DNA from: Auriscalpium vulgare
Taxonomy: Eukaryota; Basidiomycota; Agaricomycetes; Russulales; Auriscalpiaceae
DNA length: 64,000 nucleotides
NCBI GenBank assembly: GCA_019915015.1
Contig: JAHBBC010000020.1
Location: 248,001 to 312,000, forward strand
Direction: 5' to 3'
Below, one piece after another: positions 1 to 12,186 of this stretch. Below the pieces are notes generated by a model. The model searched no databases. It had not been told where the DNA came from and saw nothing but the letters and a program-made list of their open reading frames with translations. The position numbers were made by a program, and so were the translations under genes. The stretch's first letter is position 1; each line of letters begins with the position of its first letter.

Positions 1-1214
1 TGTTCTCCCTCTACGTCTCGCCTTGAGAACGCACCCAATTCCGCACGACGGATTCTTCCACTCGTACGTCTGGCTGCTCGAGGAGTTCTCAACGCCGCGC
101 CCCGCCACGACCTTTGTGCCCGCAATGCTTGCAGCCGGTGCCGTGCGCCTCGTCACTAGCACGCTGCTACGTTTCTCGCGCCGAGACATCGCTGTGGAAG
201 GCCCGCACGAGATCGTCGGCGCATGCCTACGCACCCTCCTCCACGTCGTAGAGACCGGCACGGGCATCAAGTGGGTCGCGCAGAGCGTGCGCAGCGGGCT
301 GCTCGCTGCGCTCTTCAACATCGCGCCAAATCTGAATACGCTCAACCAGAACGCGCACGACGCATACATGGCGTTCATCCAGGACATCATCCCCCGGTAC
401 CTGCTCTTTCGCCCGGTTATCAAGGCCGTAGAAACGGTGTTCACCGAGCTTGCGAATGTCCCGAACATCACTCGGTCATTCCCGCAGCGCTTCGTTGACT
501 CGTGGGCTGTGCTCAAGAAGACAGCCGAAGAGCGGATATCGTACATGCAAAACTTCTGGTTGCTGCGATGCGATACTGTGGGCATTCTATTCTTTTTTTC
601 CGACGCAATCTGACCCAGCTCGTTGACAGTGTGCCAAAAGCGACAGCAAATCTGCGTTCCGGCGCTGCTCTCGCTGCCGTCTGTGTTATTACTGCTCGGT
701 CAGATGCCAAGAGGCGGATTGGAGGGTACACAAGACCCGGTGCTCGCAGTGGCGTCCGCCCCCAGGTACTGAACCACTTTCCTCACTGGCGCTTCCATCC
801 CGTTAACCGACTTCAGTCCAGCTCGACGGCGTCGTTAGCCTCCACGAGCAGCAGTTCCAAGTGAAATGGCTAATATTGAATGACGACGCTCTGGGGCTCG
901 CTGCGTCCATCCTCGCCCTCAGGAAATCTCCGGGTCCGCCCAGCAGAACCCGATACCTATCTACTCGCTGCGTTGTTATGGACTGCACCGTCATTCCCGT
1001 GCGGCTCCGCCTGGGTGCAATGAGCGAGGAGTATCGCAAGGAGACGGGACAAGGCGTGCAAGTGCAGAGCAATGTGCGGCTGGGGCAGCAAGTGCATTCC
1101 GTGGTATTGTTCGTGCGGAATGCGATACTGAGGGAGGTCCGGGTGACAATGATTGATTACTTGCTGGACAGAGTCCCAGTTGAGTACGGTGGACGGGGCA
1201 TCTACGAGGACTAA
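1..1214 (+). CDS. MYND zinc-finger protein, 3' part (paralogue A)
   Basis: The gene enters the window already open in frame and its N-terminus lies upstream. Three exons are seen: 1-577, 630-765 and 817-1214, with GT..AG introns that keep the frame. Exon one is the end of an alpha-helical region closely like that of the two other MYND genes in this window. Exon two carries the finger: CDT joined across the intron to CAKS, then CSRC, YYCSVRC and H-x3-C, the full C6HC MYND spacing. The last exon encodes about 130 residues of unknown role. MYND fingers bind proline-rich peptides in partner proteins; the actual partner is unknown. Fungal genomes of this kind carry many such paralogues. An expressed gene is likely, since no stop or frameshift is seen. 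Confidence 0.75.
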
Positions 1215-1453
1215 ACGAATTTCGCAGTTGTTGGAGTCCCAGTCGGTCGACAATGGTGATCAGCAACTATGTGATTAATCACTAGTTAAGTACTAGTTAC
1301 TGCGGACAACTCGACGCGTAGGCGATTCAGAATTCCTCATTCTCATCACCCTCGCCCTCGTCCCGTCCTCATCGTTGCTTCCGTCGTCTTCATTCCAAAT
1401 GCAAAGCTATACCTCTCACTCATCTCCACAACCGCATGGACATATTACTGCTC

Positions 1454-3258
1454 TCAGAAGTCATATGGGCCCTCCGTATCGTCCACGCGCACGGACAAGC
1501 CAGGCACAGCTTCGCGGAGCGCATCCGCCCAACCATCGCCCATCTTGACGTCGTCGAGTATGACCTCTTTCAGTGGGTACCCCGCGGCTGCGCGCCCGGC
1601 CAGCCAGCGCGGGAAGGCCTCCGCGAATGTGAGCTCCCGCCCGTCTTCCTTCCACAGGCCTAGCCGCGTCTCGAAACGCCCAGTTTGGCGCAGGCGCAGG
1701 GACTCGAGCCGCGGTAGGCTCCATTCGTTCTTGTTCACCTCGCGGCTGTGTAGCACAGAGACCAGCGCGAGTCCAGCATAGCCATATAGGATGAGTCGGC
1801 GCATGGCAGACGTGGCACCACCGGACGAACTCCACAGCATGTCGCTCCAGTGATTGACTTGGAGCGCTGCCTGCTCCAGCCGTGGAGAGGAGAGAACGTG
1901 GAATATGCTCCGCGCGTAAGCCCAGGCATCGGTTTGTCGGTGAAAGCCATCCCAGACTACGGAGACAACAACGTCTGCGTCGCCACGGTCTTCGAAAACT
2001 TCCTTCCCTGGTGCGCTGAGGTCTCCTTCGAAAATGCGCCAAGCTTCTGTTTTCAGGACCGTAGTCCTTTTGGCGAGGACGGGGGCTGTCACTCGCACGG
2101 CCGCTGGAGTATAGTCCCCGGCCCCGGTCCTTCGTAGGTTATCAGCCAGCGCCGATGTGAATGCCGAGAACTCCCCATTCCAGGTCGTCCCCGTCAAAGT
2201 GACAGTGAGTTTTGCGTTTCTAGGTATCTGGAGACGTTGCAGGAGAAGAGTACAGGAAGTGAAACTCGCCGCAATTGTCAGATGCGAGAGATGCTCCAGC
2301 TGCGCAACGATCGGGCGAATCATTGTCGTCTCCGGATCAGAAACATCGTGCGTGATTTCGAGTCTCTCGAGTCCGGGAATTTTCTGGATGAGGAGGAGGA
2401 GATCGTATATGTCTCGGTTTGAGCCCCAAGGATGGGTTTCGATGGAGATTTCGAGGGCCGTCAAGTCGTTGGGTACGTGCGATCGCCAGACTGCAGAATA
2501 ATCATACGTCGTAAGGCCCCCACCGCTAGCTGTGCAGTGGCCGCGTGTAACAAGGGCGGATATAAGTTCCTCGATCTGCTGAGTTTGTGGTTCCTGATCA
2601 TCGTCTGTCGGCGAGGGGTCGAGGAAATAACTTGGGAACCTCTCGAGGAAGTGTGCATTTCTTATGCGAATATGGAGCAGCCGTAAACGATCAAGACACG
2701 CTAGGAGTGTGGGTGACGCATGAGCATGGGCACCGCAGTTGGAATGGGAGATGAATGCAGAGAGGGTTCCATTGCTCGAGCGAAGGGCAACCTCCTCTGT
2801 CCAGCGTGTACGGCTGGTGAAGTCAATGTGTCGCCATAGACTTGAAGAACTAAGCATAATCTTGCGCCAACGTTGACAGACGTGACTTGCCCAAAGGCAG
2901 CCTTCATTTCGTGAAGACATACCCTGGCTCTGCGGCTGGCTCCGGTATTCGACGAAATGGGTAAAGATGCGAAGCATGACTTCTGGTGGCAGGCGGGAGA
3001 TGGGCGAAAACGCATTACGCTGAGAACGAATGGATCGGACCGCGCGCAGAGCTGCATGCTCCTCGATATCCAGGCGCGCAATTGCCTCGGCGGGTGTGGA
3101 GATGTTGTTGAGGGGGGAATCGGGGACTCCGAGAAGCGCAATTCTGGGGAGGACGATTGCATCCCAAAAAGCTTCGGTCTCGCGTCTGGGGAGAGTCTCA
3201 ACGGGAAAAAAAATAGACAGATGAGGGTCACGCACCGTAAATCATCCGTCGCCATCAT
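1454..3258 (-). CDS. F-box domain protein
   Basis: A 584-residue protein from a 23-base first exon (3236-3258, starting MMATDDLR) joined to a long second exon (1454-3185). Residues around 70-130 form an F-box: ISRLPPEVMLRIFTHFVE, then a WASHVCQRWRKIML stretch and SLWRHIDF, the usual agaricomycete pattern. The rest is LRR-like, with leucine-rich segments such as LEISIETHPW and LERLEITHDV. By family knowledge it should recruit substrates to an SCF ubiquitin ligase through Skp1; the substrate cannot be told. The open frame before the first intron ends at GTGCGT and the acceptor is CCCCAG. No damage is visible. Confidence 0.8.
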
Positions 3259-3348
3259 GACTGCCCGCTACAGCACCGCACCGTACGCCAGAGCTTGCAG
3301 CTTGAAGACGAATCGAACTTACGGGTGAGTTGTTTCACGAGCGATATG

Positions 3349-3856
3349 GGACAAAATTGAGCTCCTCGCGCAGAATTTCTCTTGATCCCGAGGGATCCTT
3401 AAGGATCCTGAAGGATCCCGACAAATCCTGCAGGATCCTGAAGGATCCCGATCAATCCTGCAGGATCCCGCGGGATCCCGAAGGATCCTGAAGGATTTCT
3501 CGAGCTCTATACAACGTGCACTATGCGCTTGCATTCCTCGCGATCCAAACCTTGCTCCTGATCGGGATCCCGAATCCAGGCTCTGGCTAACTGGGTGCTC
3601 ACGTAAATAACTGTTTTACCGTCAATTTGACCTGTAAATACTATAATTGTCTTATTGCAGGACAGATTTTGGTAGAAAGAGCGAGACATGTCAGCAAAAA
3701 ACCTTTGAGCAGGTATCCTTCGGGATCCCGAATGAACAGGCACAGGCTTGGGATCCTTCAGGATCCTTCGGGATCCTTCAGGATTTGTCGGGATCATGCG
3801 GGATCCCGAGTGCGTGAGTGATACGAATCGAAGATATCGGTCAGATAATTTTGTCC
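3349..3856. repeat. short repeat-filled element with GGACAAAATT inverted ends
   Basis: The stretch begins GGACAAAATT and ends AATTTTGTCC. Between these ends lie two arrays of about 10-base units built from GGATCC: 3381-3500, units like GGATCCTGAA and GGATCCCGAC, and 3715-3808, the same units in the opposite orientation. A unique spacer separates them. The whole therefore has dyad symmetry. A second element with the same ends, the same downstream ATAAA..GCC.TTCATA and different inner units lies at 5465-6231. I read it as a non-autonomous, MITE-like element. No clear target duplication was found, so this class is not proven. Confidence 0.5.
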
Positions 3857-5464
3857 GATAAATGCCTTCATAGAGTTACAGCAGCACTTGGCTCGGAGAA
3901 GCACTTCCAGCCTAACAAGCGCAAATACATAATCCTATCGCTTGCAATTGCAAGCCAAATGCCAGAATTGTGCTTAAAATCTCGTATTTCTGGACAATTG
4001 TGACTCAGTACCGTATAGTAGATTCGATGCAAAACACTGGCCATGATGGGCATGCCAGTGGCCTTTATTCTGCGCAGGAAATCGATTATGTATAGGAGTA
4101 GGCATCCCCACACGGCTCTGGCAAGCTCCTTCCAGTCCCTCCCCACAATCGAAAATGTCGGGCAGGTTCTTTACTCTATTGGCATGTACAAAAATAGAGA
4201 CATGCTACCGGTCAAGCCAGGACCAGCGTCGGCTCGAGCTCATCCACGAGCGTATGCGCATACTGGAAGCCAACCTGCAGCAAACTGGTCAACCTTACAA
4301 GAAAACGTATGCGAATCGTGACTCACTCCGCCCTTGTCATCCGACGCCTTCAGAACGACCTTGCTCTTGGTCGGCTGCTCTCCGAGAAACACGAATCTCA
4401 GCGTAGACCGCCTTTCCTCTCCGCCGTCCTCGCTGCCGACAATCCGCACGCCACGCGGCTCTTGTTGGGAGAACGGTAGCGGCGAGTCGACAGTACTCGC
4501 TTGTGCGTTGCTCTTGCGCCGGAATGGCGGCGAACGTAGCCGTCGTGGTCGTCGGCGCCGACGAGCGTGAGTCGCGCGGAGGTAGTCGAGCACATCAGTG
4601 ACGGCGTGAACTGCTTTGTAGCCCATCCCACCAAGGTTGAGCTTGTAGGAGACGTCGGCGAAGCGGAGGAAGATGAGAGGCCGAAGGAGGGCACGCGCGT
4701 AAAGGGCGGAGATGTGGGCCGTAGACCTTTGCATGGATTAGCACTGGAGTGGCTGCATTGCAGGTGCTATCTGCGCACCTAGGAGAAAAGACGGCGTAGT
4801 CGACGCCCCAATCTCGACACGTTGTGATCCTCCCGTACGACGCATATGCGACACAGCCGACTGGCAACGATCCTGCTACGCCGTCCTTCGTAGCCTTCGT
4901 GCGCGCGGCTGTACGATGGAACACAAACACATGGTGTTCGAGTATGTCGTGAAGACAACGACTAAGGCTTGGACGCGATGAGCGCAGGAGGTCCTGGAAG
5001 TCGAGCACTGCGAGACATGCGCGGGCGCCGGTACTTCAGCTGGGCGCCTTTGCGGTGCGCGAGCATTTTCCAAGACCTAACATTCGCTGCGAACAGTTGA
5101 GATGGGGTGATCGCACTTTGGGATAAACCATCACGTACCTGCGACAATGACCTTGTCATCGAGCTGCACATCTCCTCGCAGAGCCCGCGCCAAGTCCTCC
5201 ATATTCTCCGTTGAACTCGAACCAACACGACCTCGAGCTCTCGTCCGCGTTGAACAGCATACTGCGGCCTAAACGTCCTCCGCGATACGCCGAGTGCTCG
5301 ATGACACAGCCCGAGCCGGACGTTCGTCAAAGATAGCCTGGAGCGAGGGAAGCGCTGGCGCGCTATGTCGATACAAGAGGTAATGGTAGCGGATTCGGCG
5401 AATGTGGATGGAGATGCTAGCTGGTCGGAGGCGATGAGCAGCTAGACATATGACGGGCTGTACT
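3857..5464. other. no gene recognised
   Basis: Open frames occur on both strands, the longest on the minus strand at 4240-4734 with an arginine-rich run. None shows a known domain, convincing start and splice pattern together. A plus-strand frame near 4155 includes a short helical stretch, ELIHERMRILEANLQ, which could be an exon of an unrecognised gene. Confidence 0.4.
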
Positions 5465-6231
5465 GGACAAAAATCAATGCGCGAAGAGGCGCACGCAAAG
5501 AGTATGCGTCTGTCCCGCCGTCTCACGCCTTATCCTGCCTTGTCCTGCCCTGTCCCGACTTGTCCTGCCTTGTCCCGACTTGTCATGCATTGTCCCGGAG
5601 TATCCTTGATGTTCATTGATTATCTGTAGCTGACCCCAGTGATATGTCTCCGTCACTGTGGACCATTGTATATCATCACATATAATGAGTGTTCCTCCGT
5701 GAATTGTGATGTGCACTCGTGCTCCTGGGTTGTCATGCTGAGCTGAAAACCCATGCTCCTCCATGGTCCTGGGTTGTCTCGAGTCAGCCTGCCATATCCC
5801 GGCAGATCATGAGCTGCTCATCAATCAATATACACTAAAATGTGTGTGGTCAAGGATCACATTGGTGACCATTGACCGTCCTTGATGAGCCTTCAGGACA
5901 GCCCATGGTCAGCCATGGTCACTCGTCGTAGGTAGTGACGGCTCGGGACAGCCCGAGACGGGACGGTACAGGATATACAGTGGTCAGTCGGGATCCTGGC
6001 GTTGGCCTTAGTATCATTCTGTATCATGACCGGTCTTTCGGGACGCGTCAATATCATCCGGGACGCGTCAGGATCATCCGGGATGCGTCAGGATTTGGTC
6101 AGGATCATCCAGGACGCGTCGAGATCATAGAGGACGGGCCGAGATAATGGGTGAGACTTTGATTTCACGCGTGATCTCGAAAGAACCGTGGTTATCCCGG
6201 GTAAGGCTCTCTCTCGCTCTGATTTTTGTCC
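5465..6231. repeat. second repeat-filled element with GGACAAAAATCA inverted ends
   Basis: It begins GGACAAAAATCA and ends TGATTTTTGTCC. Inside are a run of TGTCCTGCCT / TGTCCCGACT units (5510-5605) and a run of GGACGCGTCAGGATCATCC-type units (5990-6140), with unique sequence between. The downstream flank, AATAAAGCCCTTCATA, matches that of the element at 3349-3856, so the true end may lie some 15 bases further out. Probably the same family as that element, with diverged inner arrays. Confidence 0.5.
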
Positions 6232-6516
6232 AATAAAGCCCTTCATACTAGACACCCCTTGTTGACGGAGGCAAGATGGCGGTAAGCGAGGCGGTCATCG
6301 AGGCAAGTTGAGGCGAGTTCTGCGCGTGCAGACCAACTCGCTCCTTCAACTTGCGGCCGCCGACACTGGGTGTTCTCCATCCCTCGCATGCTGCTCATTC
6401 GATGACGATCAGGACGCTAGCTTTCTTCGCCACCTCCCGCCCCCGCCGAGCCAATTTGCCTGCAGCCTGCATGTCTTGGTACCTTCGCGCGCCCGTCCAC
6501 TCGACCGTCTTCCGGC

Positions 6517-6911
6517 ATGATGCCCGTCGCTGCCAGCAAGCTCAAGCGCTTCCTCCACAGAATTGCCCAATACCTCACTGACAGCCGACACTGGTGGAAA
6601 AGCCAAGAGCTTGTACCCATAGCATACATAGGCGTTGGTGCCGCCGCCGCTGCGCTGAGCGAGCAGCAGCTACGGTGCATATCCAACTACCCCGCTCATC
6701 TAGTATGTATCTGACCCAGCCCCGACGTATTTCCCTACAGCTGAGACGCTATGCGGAGGATGAGGCTTGCGGTGCGGCCCCGAGCATCATGACAAGACAC
6801 ACCTACTCCTCCGCGACAACCCGGACGTCTCAGAACGCGCCGATATCCCACAATCCTCTTCAGTGTTTCCGTCCGCCCTTGGAGGAGAAGCAGAGATGCC
6901 GTGCAACATAG
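6517..6911 (+). CDS. possible small two-exon protein, unknown
   Basis: An ATG at 6517 opens 62 codons (MMPVAASKLKRFLHRIAQYL...) with a short hydrophobic, alanine-rich stretch (IAYIGVGAAAAAL). A GTATGT..CTACAG intron of about 38 bases would join it in frame to a second exon ending at TAG 6911, giving about 120 residues. No domain is recognised. It could equally be a chance frame; transcript data would decide. Confidence 0.25.
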
Positions 6912-7811
6912 CAAGACAACGGAAATACCGTGAGGCACTGCCCGCTGCTCTCGCCTCACGATCTCCGAACACCACGACGCCGCCGGCCTCCGACTGCGGG
7001 GGCCAGCGTGCGTGAGGACGAAGGATAATCAATCTGATCCGGTGAGTGTTCACGCATTTTCTCTTTTGCCGTGGTCTAACCAACCGCTGCGCCCTCAGCA
7101 TGCCACACGTCGATTCCGATCCGGCGAGATATTGGATGAAAACCTGGCTCAAGATGGCGCGGAGCCTCGACCGTCGAACAGCAGCCTCGACGAATATCAT
7201 CTGCCTGCGCCACAAGCAGAACGATCTCGCTCGATGCTCAGAGCCAACCAAAGCGGACCAGGCAGGTGATATACCGCCCTCGTGCCCTGACCGCAAATTC
7301 TGGGCGACCTGTCGCCCGAGTTGCATCTTCTGCTCGACGACCGTCGCATATATTTTGTCGAGTATCGCTCTTAGCGCCGAAGACCTGTGTACCTGGGAGA
7401 CATAGCGCCGCGGGCCGAGTGCGTATGTACTGCGGGCACATTTCGCGCGCTTGCCGGCGCCTGTGGGGTGCGGCGTGGGTGGTGGGTCGCACCGTGAAGA
7501 GGCATGCGGCTCGCGGCAAAGGGAGATATCCCGGTCCCCGACGCTGGAACCTTACCTGTGGTGGATGAATTTGCTCCGAAGGCGCTGGAGAAGGACCTGG
7601 AAGTTCGACCCGCAACACCTTGGTACGTAGCCTGCGGTTGTCTGTCTGCGGGCCATGGCGCTGACCTCGCTGTCAGCAGACTGGGATGGCTACCTGCGCC
7701 GTCTACCTGGGCCGTCGCACAGAGGTCGGATCCGCCCGCACGATGAACAGCAAGTGCTTCCTATGGTCAAGTGGTTCACTAGACATGACCGAATGTCATT
7801 GACAGAAAATT
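6912..7811. other. no gene recognised
   Basis: Only short overlapping frames on both strands with no recognisable domain. The 3' end of the minus-strand gene at 7812 borders it. Confidence 0.4.
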
Positions 7812-9285
7812 TTAAATATACACTTCGCGAGGCCATTGCGCAGCCATGTTTACCCTCCTGATATGCTCTCGGGACTCCTCTAAAATGACTTCATCGCCGC
7901 TCATTGTCTCATCAGAATCGAAATCACTGTCCGCGTCGGACATGATGCCCTCGTCTACAGCCTCAGAATCGACAGGAGGTCCGGCGCCACTGGTCGAGAT
8001 AGCGTCTGCCGCACCTGTTTCTTGAGTTTGAGATTCGTCGTCGGCTTCTATCGATTCAAACACACGATCTGAGCCGAACAACCAGTCGGGGTCGGAGTCG
8101 AGATCCATGTCGTCTTCAGGCTCCGAGTCCGCGTATTCGTCGACGAAGAGCGCGCTGGCGCGCTGTTCTCGCTCCTCGTCACTGGTCACTTCGAGCGCAC
8201 GATCCAGGCGTTCCCGATATCCTCTGGTGTATGTTGTCAATGAATCATCGGAGTCATACTCTTCATCTGTGCTTCGGTCTTCACCGGCGTTTTGGAGGCC
8301 TCCTTCGGTGCTTGGGCGCGCAACAGCCGGTCGGGTCACCCAGGTCCTGCCCTCCTCAAGCACGGTCTCCCAGAGGCCTTTCTCCGCGCGGTCCGTCGGC
8401 GGGAAAATCATCGCCTCCTCCACCAGCTCCTCGACAAACGCGCTCCCATCCAGGTCGTCGTCGGCAAGGCAGATGCGGCGCCCGAGATGAATTTTCCAGC
8501 GATCGCCCGTCTTCATGCCGGGGCCGGAAAATTCATCAAACAGCGCGTCGTCGGCCCAGGCGACGATGCCCGTCGGCTTCGCGTACTCCAGCATGAACGT
8601 GACGCACATGAGTTTCGTTGCACCACGTGTTAGGAGAGTATTCAACTCGTCGTCGCGGTGCACGTAGGGATGGACGAGGTTGGATGAAACTCGGGATACA
8701 GTGACAGGCTCGACGTCGAGGAGGGGCGTCGTGCCACGCGGTGCGAGCTGGCGATCGGGGTTGAGCATATCGTGATCGGTGGAGGTGCCTGCAGCAGGCC
8801 CAAGCTCTTTCAACGCTTCTCGTTCGTCTTCCTGATTGGAGGTTAGTCCAAGTCCGGGCGCAAATGTTTCAGCAAACGCACAGAAGCATATTCGTGCTCC
8901 GTTTCGCACGATTGACACAGGCCGTCAACTGCCTCCCAGCCGCACTCTGAACATCGAGGTAGTCCATCGAGGTCGCGAAAAAGCTTTGGGAGCTGCGTCC
9001 CGTTGGCTTCACTCTCGTCCTCACTGCTATGCTCAGGATCGTCGTGGTCGACGGAGGCAGCAGCCTGCTGTTGATCAGAAGAGTTTATGGTGGCAATAGA
9101 AAGCGTTGGGGCGCACCCTCTTCAGCGTTTGAATGGCAATCGACTGTGCTTCGATGACATCGTGCGCTTTCTGCAGCTCCTGCGGCGAAAGGTTCACAAG
9201 TGAGCGACAATATACATGCAGAGCGAACCTTCTTCAGGTTTTCAATGATGACTTTCGCGTCTTGCTGGTTCCCAGCCGAAGGCAT
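7812..9285 (-). CDS. uncharacterised four-exon family, paralogue 1
   Basis: A 441-residue protein from exons 9229-9285, 9117-9179, 8882-9067 and 7812-8831, all joined at codon boundaries. Exons one and two (19 and 21 residues) form a short coiled coil. Exon three holds CSECGWEAVDGLCQSC, a C-x2-C-x7-C-x2-C zinc knuckle with a conserved tryptophan. Exon four has the conserved domain, with landmarks APRGTTPL, GIVAWADDALFDEFSGPGMK, GDRWKIHLGRR and WETVLEE..TWVTRP, followed by an acidic tail rich in Asp, Glu and Ser. Two paralogues with the same exon plan lie at 19580-21042 and 23883-25333. I do not recognise a function. The tail suggests a nuclear or chromatin role, but that is only inference. 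Confidence 0.7.
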
Positions 9286-10252
9286 CGCTCTGAGAGTAAA
9301 AGGTAAGCCTCTGCGGTGCCGATGCCACCACTAGTAAGGACGTCAGACGCGACTTGACCGGCCCTGAACTCGAGACAACGTGGCCTGTGGCCCTGGGGTT
9401 CTCGGTCGAGGCCTAGTCACCAACGCTCAAAGTAAACCTAGTCACTACTCTTACGTTGAACACGCCGTGGCTAGCGCAAGTTTAGCCCTCCCTATTTGAC
9501 GGACTGGGCAGACGGGCCTCGCTGCCTCAATGCATCATGAATCATGCCGCCGTGGTTGCGAATCAGATGATTGCGTGTCTCAATGAGACGAATCGGAGCA
9601 TTTTGGTTTTGATTTATGTTTCTTGACTTATCTAGAATTACAGTAAGATTAGCATACTTGGGTACAGAGCTGCGCACTAAGCAGACAGCAAATATCCTCC
9701 ACCCGTTCCCGACGCCTCCGCGGCCATAGGTCCGCGCCGTTGCTCTGTTCTGCTGCAGCTGCTCACTAACTCACTCGATATCCGCCGCGCATATGAGTGC
9801 ATGCAACATGCGCACAACTTGCTGAGCGTCATGGATGCCGGAGAAGCTCACACGACCCGCTGGACACCCTGTCTTGCGGTGCGCGAGCGTTTTCAGCAGA
9901 CCAATGTTTGCTGCAAATCGTCAGACCAAGACCACTCGACCTTTCCTCGATCCACGCACCTTCATGCTACCCAGCAACTTGCGCAATCATGATCTCACAT
10001 TACAGCACATCGCCTGCGCCAGGCTCTCTGTATGCGCGGGTGCTGCCTCACGAGAGTAGTAGTAGTAAGTATTCAGTGGACCGACAACGAGGACCCTAGC
10101 TTGTGCGATACAGAGTCTAATTGTAAACGCGGCTGCGGCGTACGGGAGGGATAGGGTAGATGAGACTCATCATTATGAACAACGGGATCATGACCGGCCT
10201 CTGACCTCCGGCGCTTCGGACGAGGTTCATCCGTCGACAATAACAAGCTGCA
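9286..10252. other. intergenic, nothing seen
   Basis: Short unrelated frames only. It separates the 5' end of paralogue 1 from the 3' end of the MYND gene at 10253, so it should hold the promoter of the former. Confidence 0.5.
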
Positions 10253-12186
10253 CTACTCCTCATCCTCGTCCCAGTCGTCCCCGTATTCACCGTCCTGGAA
10301 CCACTTTCTGGAACTTGTTGATATGGTGAGACCCGCGGCCACGTTCACGATGCGGAAGTCAATGGCATCCAGCCGGCCCTCCTGCGCATCCCATATCGGC
10401 GGTGAAACGAGCGTGAAGAATATCTTCGTGTAGTCCCCGAGCCCCACGCGGCTCTCGATGAGGGAGGTGAGGCCCTGGTCGGTACGCGCCTGTTCAATTA
10501 CATCATCCACGAAGTTGACCAGATCATCATCGTTCATGTAGTCCTTGATTCCGGCCTTGTAGTGCTTCAGCGGATACGTGGAGTAGGAGGGCTCGCCCGT
10601 GGTGTAGTCAATGCATATGCCGATGTCAGAGAGAGGTTCGGAGGAGGCTGCACGTAAATTTTCCAGGCTGTTGATCGCATCGTGTATGACATATCGAGTG
10701 TGAAATCGTCGGTCGGCTTTGCTTGGAGGCTGGCTTATTGAATCTACGATGAGCATTCCCGTAAGACATGTGAAGGTGAGAGAGTAGGACATAACTGGCC
10801 TGTGTGATATGCACGTCTCAGATTGCACTGTAGGCGGTGCATCGTCTCCCAATGGGCCCTTTGGCACTCCTTCGAGCAGTAAAACACTGAGCGGCACCCT
10901 GCGCACCATTTCAGGGCGTGCTTCGTTTCATTCTTATTGCACTGGATTATTGACGGGTATCAAAATGAATACAAGACACACGCATCCTAACAGCTACGCA
11001 CATTGTCACAGTGCGCAGTTTCCTTGAAGGTTTCCCAGCGACGCGCGAGCTGTGTTTGATGCGCTCCACGGCGGTAGACCTTCTCCAGCGATATTTTGAG
11101 CGAGGTGTTCGAAATGGCACTCCAGATGGTCGCGTCGTCGGGGTACGATGTGTCGCAGACAGAGAAAACCGAATGGTACATGAAATATGGGGCAAGCTTC
11201 GCTACCAGCTCGAGCAATAGCTCCTGGAGGGACGCCGGCATCTCGGTATTGATCATCGCCAGTGCAATGTATAAGTGGAACAGTCCAGCGCGGACAGCTT
11301 GCCGTACACATGGAACGCCGCCCACGTCAATGACCTGAATTATGTAGGAGAGGCAAACCCCCATTGACTTGTACACGTTGTCTTCAATTTGAAGCTCCCT
11401 GCGACGATGCAGGTCGGCCTGCCTCGTGAGTGCGCGAATGACGACGCGGATGCCACCGTGGTCTAGGATCGACAAGCAGAGGACCTCGTTGTCCGACAAC
11501 ACGGCCATTAGGTTGATGTACAGGTCGACTTGCCACGCTTGGGGTAAAGGTTTGCAGATCGCGCCGCGCAAGCGTGACACAGCGATGTCCGCAATATCAC
11601 TTGTCTTGCTCCAGCCGCCTGCGTGCTGCACAAACTCTTCGAGAAGGTCGCCGTCAACGTCCTGGGACAGCAGTTCATCCACAGCAGCTGAACAGACTGC
11701 AATGCCAACAAGCATACTAGAGTCATCAGTTTCCTTTAGCCACAGCGATGCAGCTAGCACCATGACGTTCGGCGTAGCAGCGACTTGACTGCTTATAGAC
11801 GGTGGTGGCGCGGTGGAAAAGGTGTAAAAGGTCATCCCTACGACCTTCAGGACGTCTTCCCTGAGAACAGGGTGGTCCGAGTCCAGAAGGTCGTTGAAGA
11901 ACTTGAGCCAGGCGAATACTCCAGGCCACGCGTCTGCGATGGTGTCGATAAATTGTGGTTCAACCATGCGGGAGACTCCACGTAGAGAGAAGAATGCCCG
12001 ATCAATGCAATACATTGCAGAAGTAGATGGGGAGGAGGGGAGAGGCGTGGGTGGTATGTTCGACGCGGAAAGGCTCGAGCAAAACATGCGGAGGTTTGTC
12101 GCAGTTCGAACGGCGGGAACCTCGATGACATTCAACGTCAGGGCTTCAAAGGCAAGCATCGACCCATTCCGTGCACGCTTCATCAT
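10253..12186 (-). CDS. MYND zinc-finger protein (paralogue B)
   Basis: A 600-residue protein from exons 11002-12186, 10815-10941 and 10253-10743. The first exon is a helical, armadillo-like region aligned by eye with the gene at 13537 ([12 protein letters not shown] here, LDIYVYLKLVRALG there). The finger is split by intron one: CDN joins CNKNETKH, then CAGC, FYCSKEC and [10 protein letters not shown] complete the C6HC pattern. The last exon ends in an acidic tail (DDWDEDEE). The start chosen is the first ATG of the frame at 12186; a second methionine follows at once. Intact. Probable protein-protein adaptor; partner unknown. Confidence 0.8.

Noticed and set aside
3381..3808. A CRISPR-like array
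   Set aside because: Units are about 10 bases without unique spacers and in a fungal genome; they are satellite-like repeats.
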